Origin: Diospyros lotus
Lineage: Eukaryota; Streptophyta; Magnoliopsida; Ericales; Ebenaceae
DNA length: 64,000 nucleotides
Reading direction: 5' to 3'
Assembly: GCF_014633365.1 (NCBI RefSeq)
Contig: NC_068350.1
Span: 37,997,119 to 38,061,118 of the forward strand
Part shown: in pieces, positions 23,575-35,194 of the stretch
Numbering within the stretch: the stretch's first letter is position 1
Layout: every line of letters begins with the position of its first letter
Position numbers and translations under genes: made by a program
Notes under the pieces: model-generated
The model's input: only the letters and a program-made list of their open reading frames with translations
Database searches by the model: none
What the model was told of the DNA's origin: nothing

Positions 23575-26500
23575 AGGGGGGTAGTTGCGTGAGAGTCACC
23601 CCTTGAGTTAAGAGTTGGGACTTGATGGGCTTAAAAGTTTTAAGTTCGAGTCTGATACCCCTTAGTTGTTTGGATGATAACCCTTCATAGCGACCCTTAG
23701 TTGTTTGGATGATAATTCTTTATAGCGACGTACTACACTGCCCGCGTGTAGTGTCAAGTGAGCTAAGGCCGCTGCATCGGCGCTCGGATGTAGTGACAAA
23801 TGAGCAAGGGTCCCCGCATTTATTTGGACGGATGTGGGTAAAGAAGCTAGTCCAAAACCAAAATAAAAAACAAAATCAAATTCAAAGTCAAGGCCAAAAA
23901 TAAAATCATAGATTAAGGATTGGGTCATGGAACATAGGAACATTAACAGACAAAACTATGAAAGTGGTAGATGTGATGATTAGGAGAAAGATTAATATTA
24001 TGTGCCTTCAAGAGACAAGATAGATAGGGAAAAAAGCAAAAACTTTATTAGAAACTGGATATAAAATATGATACACAGGAAATGATCGAACAAAAAATGG
24101 AATGGGGATTATTATGGATAAAAGCTTAGTAGATGAGATAGTAGATGTAAAGAGAATAGAGGATAGGATTATTATGGTGAAGGTTAGTCTAGGAAGAATG
24201 ACTATAAATATCTTTAGTGCATATGCACCACAAGCGGGGTTAGATGAGGAGATAAAAGCAAAATTCTGGGAGGACCTAGAGGGACTCATACAAATGATAC
24301 TAAGAGAAGAGAAAGTGATTATAGGAGGTGACTTAAATGGGCACGTGGGTAGAGACGGAAACAATTATAGAGAGGTACATAGAGGGTATGGATTCAAGAA
24401 AATTAATAATAAGGGTAAGTCTATTTTAGATTTTGCTATGGCACATGAGCTCATCATAACCAATACTAGGTTTAAAAAATGGGACGAATACTTAATCACA
24501 TATAAAAATGTCACATCAAGCACCCAAATAGATTATTTCCTCAAGAGATAAGAGGATCAGTTATGTTGTAGGGATTGTAAGGTGATACCGGGAGAATGTT
24601 TGACTACTCAGCATAAACTTCTAGTACTTGACGTCCGAGTAAGAAATTGGAAGAGAAAAAATCACATAAAACAAAATCCAAGAATCAGGTAGTGGGATTT
24701 AAAAGGGGAGAAACAACTAATCTTCAAAGAAAAATTAAGAGGTAGAAGGAAATGGAATAGAGAATGACAGACAAACCAAATGTGCAGAGAAGTGGCTAAT
24801 GTCCTGAGAAGCACGACAAATGTAGTCTTTGGAGAGACAAATGGCAGAGCCCCTAATCTTAAGGAGTCTTGGAGGTAGAATGAAGAGGTACAATTGAAAA
24901 TTAAAAATAAGAAAACTTGCTATAAGCCTGTATATCAGTGCAACAATGAAGAAAATCAAAAAAATTATAAGGAAACAAAAAATGCAGCAAAAAGAATTGT
25001 TAGTGAAGTAAGGTCAAAAGCATATGAGAATATATATAAACGACTTGATACAAAAGATGGAGAAATGGATATATATAAATTAGCTAAAACAAGAGAAAGA
25101 AAAACAAGGGATTTAAATCAAGTGAAATGCATAAAAGATGAAAATCAAAATGTATTAGTGAATGAGGGAGCGATTAAGGAGAGATGAAATGAGTATTTCA
25201 CAAAATTATTCAATGATGGTGGCGACACAAGAGTTAAGTTGGGATATCTTAGTAACTTCGAAGGGAACGTGAGCTATACATTTTATCGACGTATAAGTTC
25301 AAATGAAATAAGACAAGTATTAAAAAAGATGAAAAATCATAAGGCGGTGGGACCAGATAATATACCAATAGAAGCATGAAAATGCATGGGAGAAGAGGGC
25401 ATCTCCTGGCTAACGAAATTATTTAACACAATTCTTAAATAAAAAATGATGTCAGATGAACGGAGGAAGAGTACTTTGGTTCCTATATACAAGAACAAAA
25501 GAGATGTTCAAAAATGTGAAAATTATAGATGAATTAAATTAATGAGCCATACCATAAAACTCTGGGAGAGGGTAATAGAACAGAGGCTCGGAAAAGAAAC
25601 AAAGGTCTCGAAAAATCAGTTTGGTTTCATGCCTGGTAGGTTAACAATGGAAGCTATATACCTGCTGAGGCGCTTAATGGAAAGGTATCGGGAACATCAA
25701 AAGGACCTACATATGATGTTTATAGATCTAGAAAATGCCTATGATAGGGTCCCTAGGGAAGTATTATGGAGGGTTTTAGAGAAGAAAGGAGTCGGAATAG
25801 CCTATATACAAGCCCTTAAGGACATGTATCACGGTGCAGAGACAAGGGTCAGAACATGTGGAGGGGATACTGAACCGTTTAAAATTACAATAGAACTGTA
25901 TCAAGGTTCTGTACTAAGTCCATACTTATTTGCTCTAGTAATGGATGAACTCACTAAAGATATTCAGACAAAGATGCCATAGTGTATGCTATTTGCAGAC
26001 GACATAGTGTTGGTGGATGAAACAAAAGAAGGAGTGAACACTAAGTTTGAGTTGTGGAGAAACAATTTAGAATCTAAGGGATTTAAATTAAGTAGAAAGA
26101 AAACAGAATATATGGAATGTAAATTTAGTAAGAATGCAAGAGTGGAGGATGTTATAATAAAATTGGAAGACCAAATCTTACAAAGAAAAAATAATTTTCG
26201 ATATTTGGGATCAGTGATTCAAAAAGATGGAGAAATTCACGAGGATGTCACACATAGAATTAAGGCAGGTTGGCTAAAATGGAGAAATGCATCGGGGGTG
26301 TTATGTGATGGTAAAATCCCATTAAAACTGAAAGGAAAATTCTATAGGACAACTATAAGACCAGTCTTGTTGTATGGCTCAGAATGTTGGGCAGTCAAAT
26401 ACTAGTATGAGCAAAAGACGAGTGTAGCGGAGATGAGGATGTTAAGATGGACGTGCGGCCATACAAGAAAAGATAAAATTAGAAATGAAGTTATTCGTAA

Positions 26501-26800
26501 TAAGGTAGGAGTAGTGCCAATCGAGGAGAAGATGAGAGAGATTAGACTAAGATGGTTTGATCATGTGAGAAGGAGACCAAGAGATGCTCTTGCGATGAGA
26601 GTTGTTGAAATGAAACAATTAGTCAAAAAAAGAGGTAGAGGCAGACTCAAGAAGACTTTGGCAAAGACATTAAAGCTTGATATGAAATGTATGGACCTAA
26701 ATAAAGATATGACAAAAGACATAAATACATGGAAGTCTAGAATTCATATAACCGACCCCACATAGTGGGATAAAGGCTGGATATGTTGTTGTATTCTATA
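23575..26800 (+). mobile_element. RTE-clade LINE retrotransposon, near full length, inactivated by stop codons
   Basis: One plus-strand frame from about 23913 to the terminal stop at 26763-26765 encodes an apurinic-type endonuclease followed by a reverse transcriptase, as in plant RTE LINEs. The endonuclease shows GSWNIGT, CLQET, YAPQ, GGDLNGHVG and IDYFL. The reverse transcriptase shows [29 protein letters not shown] and the catalytic box FADD (LFADDIVLV), then the end region DPT. A 5' leader of about 330 bases includes a 35-bp tandem duplication near 23661-23728. The 3' end is a short TTGTTG tail without poly(A), typical of RTE. Twelve premature stops lie in the frame (24021, 24069, 24549, 24690, 24765, 24876, 25185, 25377, 25440, 25530, 25980, 26403), yet I find no frameshift. 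The element is dead. Confidence 0.9.
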
Positions 26801-28857
26801 TAACCAACATGCTGACCCCGTTCGAATTTTACGGCAGTCCAGTGAGTGCCTAGTTACCCAGATTTTTTACTTTTACCAAGAACAAAGAAAGTAACAATAA
26901 AGTTCGTACTTTAACCTGGATTACTCTGAAGTACATCAAGCAGAAAGATAATAAGAACAAAAGAATCATGACAAGATAAAATGAAAGGAAAGAGAAACTA
27001 GTAGATAATATTGATAGAACGCAGACCTGGAAGACCTTCAAAATTGGTTATCAACAATAACAAATTATCAAGCCTTAATTCTACTAGATATGATCTGCTA
27101 GCTTCAATCTTAGGTTTTTTTTAAGAGTTTCCCACCAAATTTTCTTTAATCTTCCTTTTAAGTAAATATTATAAGGACAAATACTGTTTCTCCACACTTG
27201 GACAATAAAAAATGTCAAAATCTCCACAACTCACTGGGAGAGAGTAAATTTAAAGGCAAGATTGATGAATATGCATGTAAAATCATCAATTTACATCAGT
27301 CTTACCTACCCTTCACAGACCATGTCAATGTCAGAAGGTTAACAGTAAACCAAAGTGGATATTGAAGATGCCAAAGAGGCCCATGACAATGTCTCCTCGC
27401 CCTTGAAGATAGATATCGAGCCTACAAAACAGCCAAGAGCTCAATAACAACCCTCCTAAAGGATTTATTCTCTGCAATAGGTTGCACAAGTAAGCTGAAA
27501 AGGTCAGCAGTTCTCTTCTCACCTTTCACATCCCGTAAAATATGAACCAACAACAAAGCCAATATCGAATTTCCTGCAAAAGAGACCACATAAGAAGGTT
27601 TTTTTTTTCTCCACAACAGGCTGAATCAGTAAGCCTGCATCCTAAAATAAAAGGTTGAACCAACAAAAAGGTCCATGAATGAATTACCTGAAGAGCACAC
27701 CACATAAACAAGGTTTATCCTCTGCAACAGGATGGATCAGTACCTCCAGCTTCCCAGGGCAGTTTCCATATGGTGGTTCCTTGGCTAACCCAATAAAAGC
27801 CCAACAACAGTGCCTAGCAGCACTAGATACAGAAAAGACAAGCCATATTGACCTTCCGGAAACAGGAGGCTGTAGCTTTAAGTTTACCCACCTACATCCC
27901 CCCAATCTTGCATCTATGCTAGAACCATTTTTCAATTTATTGAAGCATATGCAAGGAAAATGCTTCACCCTTTTGCAGAATTCATTTTATAGTCAAAGCC
28001 AGATCTGAGTCCCAGTTCCCAAAATCCTAGCACAATGGGCTGCTTTCGACAGGGCTGCAACAATCTCCTCCACCCACCCTTTCATACAGAAGCAATTAAA
28101 ATGTTTACATTTGAAAGTGCAATTGCAGAAGAGCTCCTTGACTTTTTGTTATTAGTGGAGAAGTGGAAGGGGCTGATTTGGAAACCAATTAATCATAGCA
28201 ATTTGTTGAGACAAATATACAAGTACCAGTGCCCTTGACAGAAGTGACACTGTGACAGTAAGAGTAGCACCAGGATTTGAGACCTTCTCATGGCATGCAG
28301 ATGACATGATTCATGAAAATAAACCTGCATGAAACACAAAAATGATGATGTCAGGATTCAGTAAGACAAAATTTTAACTGTCTTTGCTGCACTACTGTTA
28401 CAACAAACACTGCACAAACTGTTTTGTAAACAATTTACAGCTCGGAAATAAAAAATACCTAGCATCCAATCACCTAATGCATAGAAGTTTTACATTATAT
28501 TGACCTAGTTGGTTTGCTCAAATATAAGACAAGATGGTCCATCTTGAAACTTGTAGATCTGATACTTCCTCAAATCAGAGCTAGTAAAAAATTTACAGAA
28601 GTAGCTGAATATATCAATTTAGAGAGAAACTTTAATAATAAACTCAAATATAGCTTGTCAAAAAGAGTGTCAATGGAAAACTATATTCATACTACAAAGA
28701 TTACTATAAAAGTCAGACCCAAAATAACAAATAAGAGAAGCATGCTCATGTTATTCATGCATATAAATTTTCGTAAGCAACAATTTTACATCATAAACTC
28801 CACTTGAGGATGGGTACTTCAACATTTCTCGTACTAAAGGTTTTACTCCTTACCATA
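26801..28857. other. Intergenic DNA of unknown origin, possible gene remnant on the minus strand
   Basis: Between the LINE and the next inverted-repeat element the DNA is only moderately AT-rich. Minus-strand frames at 27684-27968 and about 27422-27645 show related peptide segments (see the repeat at 27420-27750), but no start-to-stop gene can be assembled. The opposite plus-strand frame at 27679-28008 is most likely a shadow. The remainder is anonymous. Confidence 0.4.
27420..27750 (-). repeat. Three diverged tandem units, possibly exon-like
   Basis: On the plus strand, the words CTCTGCAATAGGTTGCACAA (27470), CTCCACAACAGGCTGAATCA (27609) and CTCTGCAACAGGATGGATCA (27720) mark three related segments spaced 138 and 112 bases apart. 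Their flanks also align (GAACCAACAA, ACCACATAA-AAGG). On the minus strand they read as LEVLIHPVAEDKP, GLLIQPVVEKKKP and SLLVQPIAENKS, so the same frame is kept in each. A possible GT..AG intron (donor TTCAG|GTAATT, acceptor TTTTAG|GATGCAG) separates the first two, but stop codons interrupt simple joining. It may be a decayed gene or a duplicated non-coding segment. Confidence 0.4.
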
Positions 28858-29444
28858 GTTGTTAAATCGAGATTCGATTCGGTACACATTCTCAATTTCA
28901 GCTATAAATAATATATATCCATAAAAAATAAATAATGTGCCCACCATGATCAATTCTTTTAAATATAAATAGATAAATAATACTTCTAAATATATTTGCT
29001 AAGTTTAGAATTATACTAAAAGGCAAAAGTATATTCATGTTGCCTTTAAATTCAAATTGCACCAAACCAAACCACTTTCAAAATAGCAAGCTAGAAACAA
29101 AAAAAAAAAAAACTATTAGACTACTAATATACTCCATTGTCCATAATCTTCACTAGTTATCAACCATCTTCATCTTCAAGTTCAAGAGCATCATCATCTT
29201 CATCATTTTCATCATCTTCTTTGTCTTCAAACATAGCCAAATCGGACGAATATTTGATTAAAACGCACATGCAGATGAAGTTGCACAAATCAAACGAATT
29301 GTGCGATTCGGGCAATTCATGGTCGATTCGTCCGATTCACAGTTGATTCTAAGGGATTTTCAATTCACCCTATATATTCGACTCAATTTATATATGAATC
29401 GAATCATACGATTTGAATCGTGAATCATATGATTCTAACAACAG
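28858..29444. mobile_element. Inverted-repeat element rich in CGATTC words, MITE-like
   Basis: The left end (TTGTTAAATCGAGATTCGAT, 28858 onward) and the reverse complement of the right end (TTGTTAGAATCATATGATTC, ending about 29444) are imperfect inverted repeats. The interior has further CGATTC/GAATCG words in both orientations and an AT-rich centre. It resembles common plant non-autonomous DNA elements. No convincing target-site duplication is visible, so the borders are approximate. Confidence 0.4.
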
Positions 29445-29626
29445 TACACCTTACCAAGTTGGTGCCAAGCCAAGATGAAAAAGGAGGATTGTATTAAGTA
29501 GCTGTCAACAAATGTAAAAATCATTAAACCTATCAACATGGATTTTGGGCACAAGCATATCTAGTTGGTTTGAAACCATTTTAGCAATGTTTTTTAAATG
29601 ACCCAAAAATTTCCTCACATTTTTTT

Positions 29627-29628
<2 letters not shown>

Positions 29629-29676
<48 letters not shown>
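29629..29676. repeat. Compound (CA)n(TA)n microsatellite
   Basis: About 17 CA units are followed directly by about 7 TA units. This is simple sequence with no gene nearby, and its length may be polymorphic. Confidence 0.95.
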
Positions 29677-30240
29677 CACATAAGCACTGATAAACTCAAA
29701 TAAAACTCATCACATCTTTTCATTAAGAAATAGAAGCCAACATAAATATTTACATCACCATTCATTATAACTCAATTTTAAGGGACAATAAAAACCTAAA
29801 TACAACTTAAGCTCTTTTCTTTCTTGTTGCCCTTAAAAACACTCCCGTGGATCTTTTGGTGGGAGAGCCCTGTACACATACTAACCCACAAGAATCCTCT
29901 CCATTGGACATGCCCACATCATATGACTTTTCCCTTACCTGGAATGACGTGAAGCAAATATGAGCCACAAGGCCCAGCAAGTGTATATATATCCAGTAAA
30001 CAACAGCAATAAGATTCATAAAACTGACAAGATAAAAAATGATGAGGCAATAACGAAGAACTCGTTTAACATAAGAGAAGCAACAAGAAGAGAAACAATA
30101 TGCTTTGCTCACTATTAATCGACTCATAAATGACATACCCCATCGTAAACCCATACAAATTTATTTCATGTCATGCAATCATACCCATGTTATACTTTAC
30201 AACATTACACACTCTTATGCATATGCTTTTCCTCATGACG

Positions 30241-30276
30241 CACGCACGCACACACACACATATATATATATATATA
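30241..30276. repeat. Compound (CA)n(TA)n microsatellite
   Basis: A CACG-CA start passes into CA units and then about eight TA units. It has the same composition as the repeat at 29629 but is about 600 bases away. Confidence 0.9.
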
Positions 30277-30489
30277 CAATCTTGCCAATTATCTTTTTCT
30301 TATGGACCAAGTCTCACTTAATGTCACCCCTCTCCCTAGCAGTACATGCCTAGCCCACCCGGACGTAACCGACATGGTCTGTTAGCAGTACCCCCACTCA
30401 GTGAAGAGGTCCACTTATTGAGCCCAAGTCTAGGATTCGGCCCTGGTCCGTGCACACAGGCGCCCCCATAACTTGCTCTAATACCATAC

Positions 30490-32666
30490 TAATTTCCTTT
30501 CCAACCATAAACTATGGATCATAGACGTAGCGCAAAATAATAAATGTGTACACATATATATCATGCACATGTATCAATTTGAAAACATATAAAATTTCAC
30601 GCATGGTCTCATGTCCCCAAATACTCCATGCAATGCCCACATATGGCAATTTCTATGCATAATAATTTCCCCTCATCATGTATCAGTTCATAACAATACT
30701 ATGCTCATGCCCCAATACATAAATGATGTATCAATTTCCACATAAATGTACACTCCTAAATAATTATAAATATTTTATCAATTTTCTCCCATAACCATGC
30801 TTTTACCCCTCAAAATGTCCAACCATTATTAAGATTAACCCTTGGACTACACCCTAGCTATTAATGACAACTTGGGCCATACAAAAGCTGAACAGAAATA
30901 ATTAGTCGACAACCGAAGAGAAACCAAAAGTACACGCAAGATAGCACCAAGATCTTGCATAACACTAGACCCTAATAAAAAATACATCATTCCTTAAGAA
31001 ATATAGGGTGAATCGAAACCTTATTGAGGCCTTTGAATAAAATACATAAAGTATTTAACAAAATTAATAAGGTTAAACATCATCTCAATCATAGGAAGAA
31101 TAGCCAACACAAAAAGGATTAATTAGGAAAAATTTCAGAAAATTTACAAATTTCGAACGGTCACGTCAAAGGCCTATTTCAGACTCGTATCTTAGCCAAA
31201 TGTTATGAATAATATACTCAAATCGAAGCCCTGGATCTCTAGTTTCTGAAACAACAAACGGAATCAGAATAAAAAATAACCACAAGAAGTTATTTCCCAA
31301 AAACCAAAGAAAGGCAGCTGACTCGAGCAGTAAAATTTCTAGATTTTTGGCAAAGCTTAACAGGGTTGTTATGGGATCAAAACGTAACCAAAATCATGCA
31401 ACTAATATATCAAAATGAAGCTTGGGATGTCTAGTTTATGGATCAAAAAGCAGATTTCAAATCAGATATAACCAAAAAAAGTTATACCCCAAAAACCCAA
31501 GTATGGACAGATTACACAGAAACAGTAAGTTTTTATTTTAAACAGAGATTGACAGGGCGATTACAAGCTCAAAACTTAACCAAATAATTGTAATATATCA
31601 AAACGAATCCCATGAAATCTAGTATACAGAGCAACAAATGGATTTCAATTTGGATATGAACACAGAAAGTTATAGGTCAAAAACTGAAGTAATGACAGAT
31701 TACACGAAAACAGAAATTTCATATTCGAGTAGGTATTTCACAGGGTACTTACAGGTTCAATACTTCACCAAATAATCCAAGTAATATATCAAACGAAACT
31801 TAAGAAGTCTAGTTTACAACGCAACAAACGGATCTCGGTTTGGATATAAACACATAAAGTTATAGGCCTAAAATGGAGCAATGACAGATTACACAGAAAC
31901 AGAAAATCCAGATTCGAGTAGGTATTTCACAGAGCACTTACAAGCTCAATACTTTGCCAATTAATCCAAGTAATATATCAAAACGAAGCTTAAAAAGTCT
32001 AGTTTATAATGCAACAAATGGATCTCGATTTGGATGGAAACACAAGAAGTTATAGCCCGAAACATACAATATGAGCAATTTGGCCAAAAATTTAATAACT
32101 TCGAAATGAAGGGCATGAAAGGAATGGAACTTGCCTTGATTGATGATTAAATTTGGAGAAGAAATAACCTGTTAATTGCTGCAATTTCACTCTCCTTGGG
32201 CTCCAACTAGAGAAGAAGAAGAAGTAGTAGAAGAGAGGAAGAAGAAGTAGAAGAAATAAATGGAAAAATCAATCAGGAGGGAGTGAAAGAGAGAGAAAGG
32301 AGGGGACAAGGGAACAAAGGAGGAGAAAAGTGAGGAGGGATTTGGGGAATGTCTGCCACCCCACCCCCCACTAATGCTCTCTCAAATTTTCCCTTCCCAC
32401 TTGCACACACTCACATATATAACCATGCCCCCCTTTTTGTCATTTTATCTTCTTTTTTTTTATTTTTCTTTTTTCTTTAATCCACTTTACACCTATTATT
32501 ATATATATGTATACACATAATCTTCCTCTTAAAATTTTGATTTCCCCCTCTTTTTATTTATTTATTTTTCACATAAAATATTACCAACACCTTCCTCAAA
32601 TAGTAACACATTTTTCACATATAAATTAATGACAAAATATCTTAGATCCGATAACAGGGCGTTACA
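30490..32666 (-). mobile_element. Long LTR of a retrotransposon (Ty3/Gypsy-like), minus strand, with PBS remnant
   Basis: Read on the minus strand, the sequence begins TGTAACGCCCTG at 32666, a typical start for long plant LTRs. A TATA-type promoter (TTATATATG, near 32411-32420) and a C/T-rich tract (32205-32330) follow, then an array of about 190-bp repeats. Directly after the inferred LTR end is TGGTATTAGAGC (minus strand, 30475-30486), a one-mismatch version of the initiator-Met tRNA primer binding site TGGTATCAGAGC. This places the LTR/internal border near 30489. No gag or pol is recognisable beyond it and no second LTR is present, so this is a truncated element. Family assignment rests on length and termini only. 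Confidence 0.65.
31140..32090. repeat. Tandem array of about 190-bp units (five copies) inside the LTR
   Basis: The marker word CTAGTTT (or CTAGTAT) occurs at 31239, 31431, 31619, 31809 and 31999, giving spacings of 192, 188, 190 and 190. Each unit also carries AATATATCAAAACGAA, AACAAACGGAT, AAGTTATA and GACAGATTACAC-like blocks at matching places. The last two units are the most alike; the first is the most diverged. It has no coding content. Confidence 0.85.
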
Positions 32667-33080
32667 GTTTTACACTGCCTGAGTGAAATAAAAAATGAGC
32701 AAGGATCACCATATTGGAGCCTAGATGTAGTGCTTATCCACAAGGACATTGTCACAGATAAATTCGAGTAAAAAAGTTAATCTAGGACTATAAGCTTAGG
32801 ATTGGATAACAGAATATTGCAACTTTGATAGAAAAAGTTGTGGAGATGGTGGATTTAATGATTATGAGAAGAATTAATATTATTTGCTTTCAAGAGATGA
32901 GTTGGGTTGGTAAGAATATAAAAAAAATTGTTAAGTCGGGATATAAACTTTGGTACTCAAGGAAGGACCATAAGAGGAATAAAGTGGATATTATTACTAA
33001 TTAAACTTTAAAGGATGAGATTTGGATGTGAAGAGATTTAAGAGATAGGACATCACAATCAAAGTTCTTAGAGGAGAAGA
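32667..33080 (+). mobile_element. 5' part of a second RTE LINE copy, decayed
   Basis: Aligned by eye with the LINE at 23575, this segment matches leader words (TACACTGCC, AATGAGCAAGG, GATGTAGTG) and the start of the endonuclease (AGGATTGG, a shared run from ATGATTATGAGAAG to ATTAATATTAT, and CAAGAGA). It carries frameshifts and stops. It begins exactly at the end of the adjoining LTR, and the homology stops at about 33080. Confidence 0.75.
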
Positions 33081-35194
33081 GACTATGTAGCACATTCCAG
33101 TAACCCACATTCTCACTCATTAAAATCAGTTACTTCTCTGTTTTAAGGGTAAAAGTGTGTCAAACGTAAACACTTTTCAGAAACAATATTTTGGGTTCTC
33201 TAGCTTGCTACAAGTACCAAGGCAAACTATTTCAGAAGTTACTAAATAACTGGACTTCATGAAATGATGAAGATGGAGATACAGGAAAAAGTAAAATGAA
33301 TATAATAACCATAGTCAATGAATACACATGCAAACACCAACGAGCACACAACTAACCTTTGAGCTGTATCAATCTCTTTTCCTACTTAGCCTTGTTACAT
33401 TTTGTCTTCACCTAAAGTTTCGTGGTACTGCTTAGCTTTCACCTAAACAGGTCTCTCCGTCACTTCAAGGACAAAGCTATTCCAGCATGGTGCACCTCAA
33501 GTGCATTAGAATGTACCTAACAGAATTTCTGAGTGTTAAGATAGCACACATGTTCCCCAATTATATACTCCTATGAAATAGAACTACTAGAGAATGGAAG
33601 ATCATGGTCCATAAACCGTGTGAAGCAGATACAAAGCCACAGCAAAAAGCATATTACTCATTTATGAACATCCAGGCAACATTCCCTTTTCACAATTCAG
33701 GAACAAGTTCTACTGGTGTTGAAAAATATTTCACACTATTTTCTGAAGCATTTTGCAGCCTAGATTAATCAAATTATCAATTTTCTCCTATTCTCTGAGA
33801 TGTCCCAATTTTAGTTTTTCCACATCCTCCATTTCCTTATTTAAGTTCTGGTCACTCAATCATATGAATTTGCATCTCTGTTGAAAAGTAAGATATTTGA
33901 AATAACAAGAAACAACCCCAAGTGCCTTGTGGCAATATTGGGGGGAAGAACAAGAATACAAAAATATGAGAATGCTGTCCATATACACAACGTGGCCTAT
34001 CTACTCACCTATTTCTTCAATCACTTCCACGTAGGAAGCTCCAAAATGCCATGTACAACGTGAAACAACAGCTAAGACAAAAGCCCCCTTTAAAGAATTT
34101 CTTTATGTTTAAAAGACAAAAAATTAGTTGACAATTGCAAAAACAAAGATCAACATAATGAATGACATGAAAAGGTTAAAAAAATAAATGAGAAATTTAA
34201 GTTTGTAAACTTAAAAAAAAAAACTCAATATTTTTTCCAACTAAGAACTTCTATCTTGAGATTTGGACTTCAACCATGATTTTTTTGTTTCGACAGCTTT
34301 AATTTAATTAAAAGAAAGAGTACTAACTGAGGACTCTTTCAACCTAACCCTCCCAACCCCTGAATATATACACATATATGTATAAAGAAAAAAAAAATGG
34401 CACATGCAAGGAATGATGCCGTACAAGTACAAAAGGAGTAGAAACAAGTTCATGCAAATCAACTTGGACAAAAGAGCTTATATTATTGCCTTATGTATAC
34501 AAGCCCTTCTTGTAATATAGTATCAGTTCTTGGTTTCATGTTGGATCAATAAGAAAATGAAAGATGCTTGAGTATCACATCCACTGGTGAAATAATCAAA
34601 ATATGAGTAACAGGAGTGCAGTTGGATCAATCATCAAAGTAACCTGATTGTAGGGTATGCTATACATTTTTATATGCAATAAAGGGTACAATAAACACCT
34701 AATGGTCTTTAAAACCCTTTGAATGCAAGCTTCATTTAGAAGAAAAGGCATTTATTAATGTCTTGTCAAGTTCGAATTTCCCCTAAACAAAAACGATGGT
34801 AAAATATTTGGAATGTCATTGTCCTAAGAAAGAAGGCACTTTTATCAACAGCCTAAAGAAACAACTTGTGTTATAAAAACTAATAAAACGCATTCTTCCA
34901 GCAATAAAAATTGCTGGGTATTGCAATCTACATGCTATTTGCTGTAACATGAAGGTATTAAACTGCAGACTACAGAACTGTTTATTTCAAGTTAACTTTA
35001 GTCAAGATAATGCTAAATGTGCAAATCAAGTAGTGAAAGGAAGCACAAAGTTGTTACTAATGCCTTTGTAATAGTAGATACAACATGGTAAGGAACCCAT
35101 AAGCATCAGGAAGAGAATCATTCATCTTTCTTTTGAGACAAGCAAGAATTTAGGGCAACCACCCAAAAATTGCAAACCTAGAGGTGGTGATATC
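33081..35194. other. Spacer splitting the second LINE copy, no gene seen
   Basis: This stretch sits where the LINE should have the rest of its endonuclease and most of its reverse transcriptase. It shows no LINE similarity that I can detect. It is AT-rich, with no long open frame and no clear terminal repeats. It could be an unrecognised insertion, or host DNA brought in by rearrangement. Confidence 0.45.

Larger units (their letters stand above)
29445..30489. other. Repeat-rich spacer with LTR-element internal remnant
   Basis: The right end (about 30300-30486) reads, on the minus strand, as a retrotransposon leader next to a primer-binding-site-like word (see the LTR at 30490). A minus-strand frame at 29807-30154 has hydrophobic segments and a basic tail but no recognisable domain; it may belong to the element or be chance. 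Microsatellites lie at 29629-29676 and 30241-30276. Confidence 0.4.

Noticed and set aside
23577..23660. tRNA-like or SINE-like head (AAGTTCGAGTCTG resembles a B box)
   Set aside because: It is continuous with the 5' leader of the RTE LINE and has no good A box, so it is better explained as LINE sequence.
27679..28008. 109-codon plus-strand frame
   Set aside because: It lies opposite the minus-strand frame that carries the repeated LLIQPV-type motif and shows no domain itself.
29807..30154. 115-codon minus-strand frame with hydrophobic stretches
   Set aside because: No recognisable domain; it lies in probable retrotransposon internal remnant DNA.
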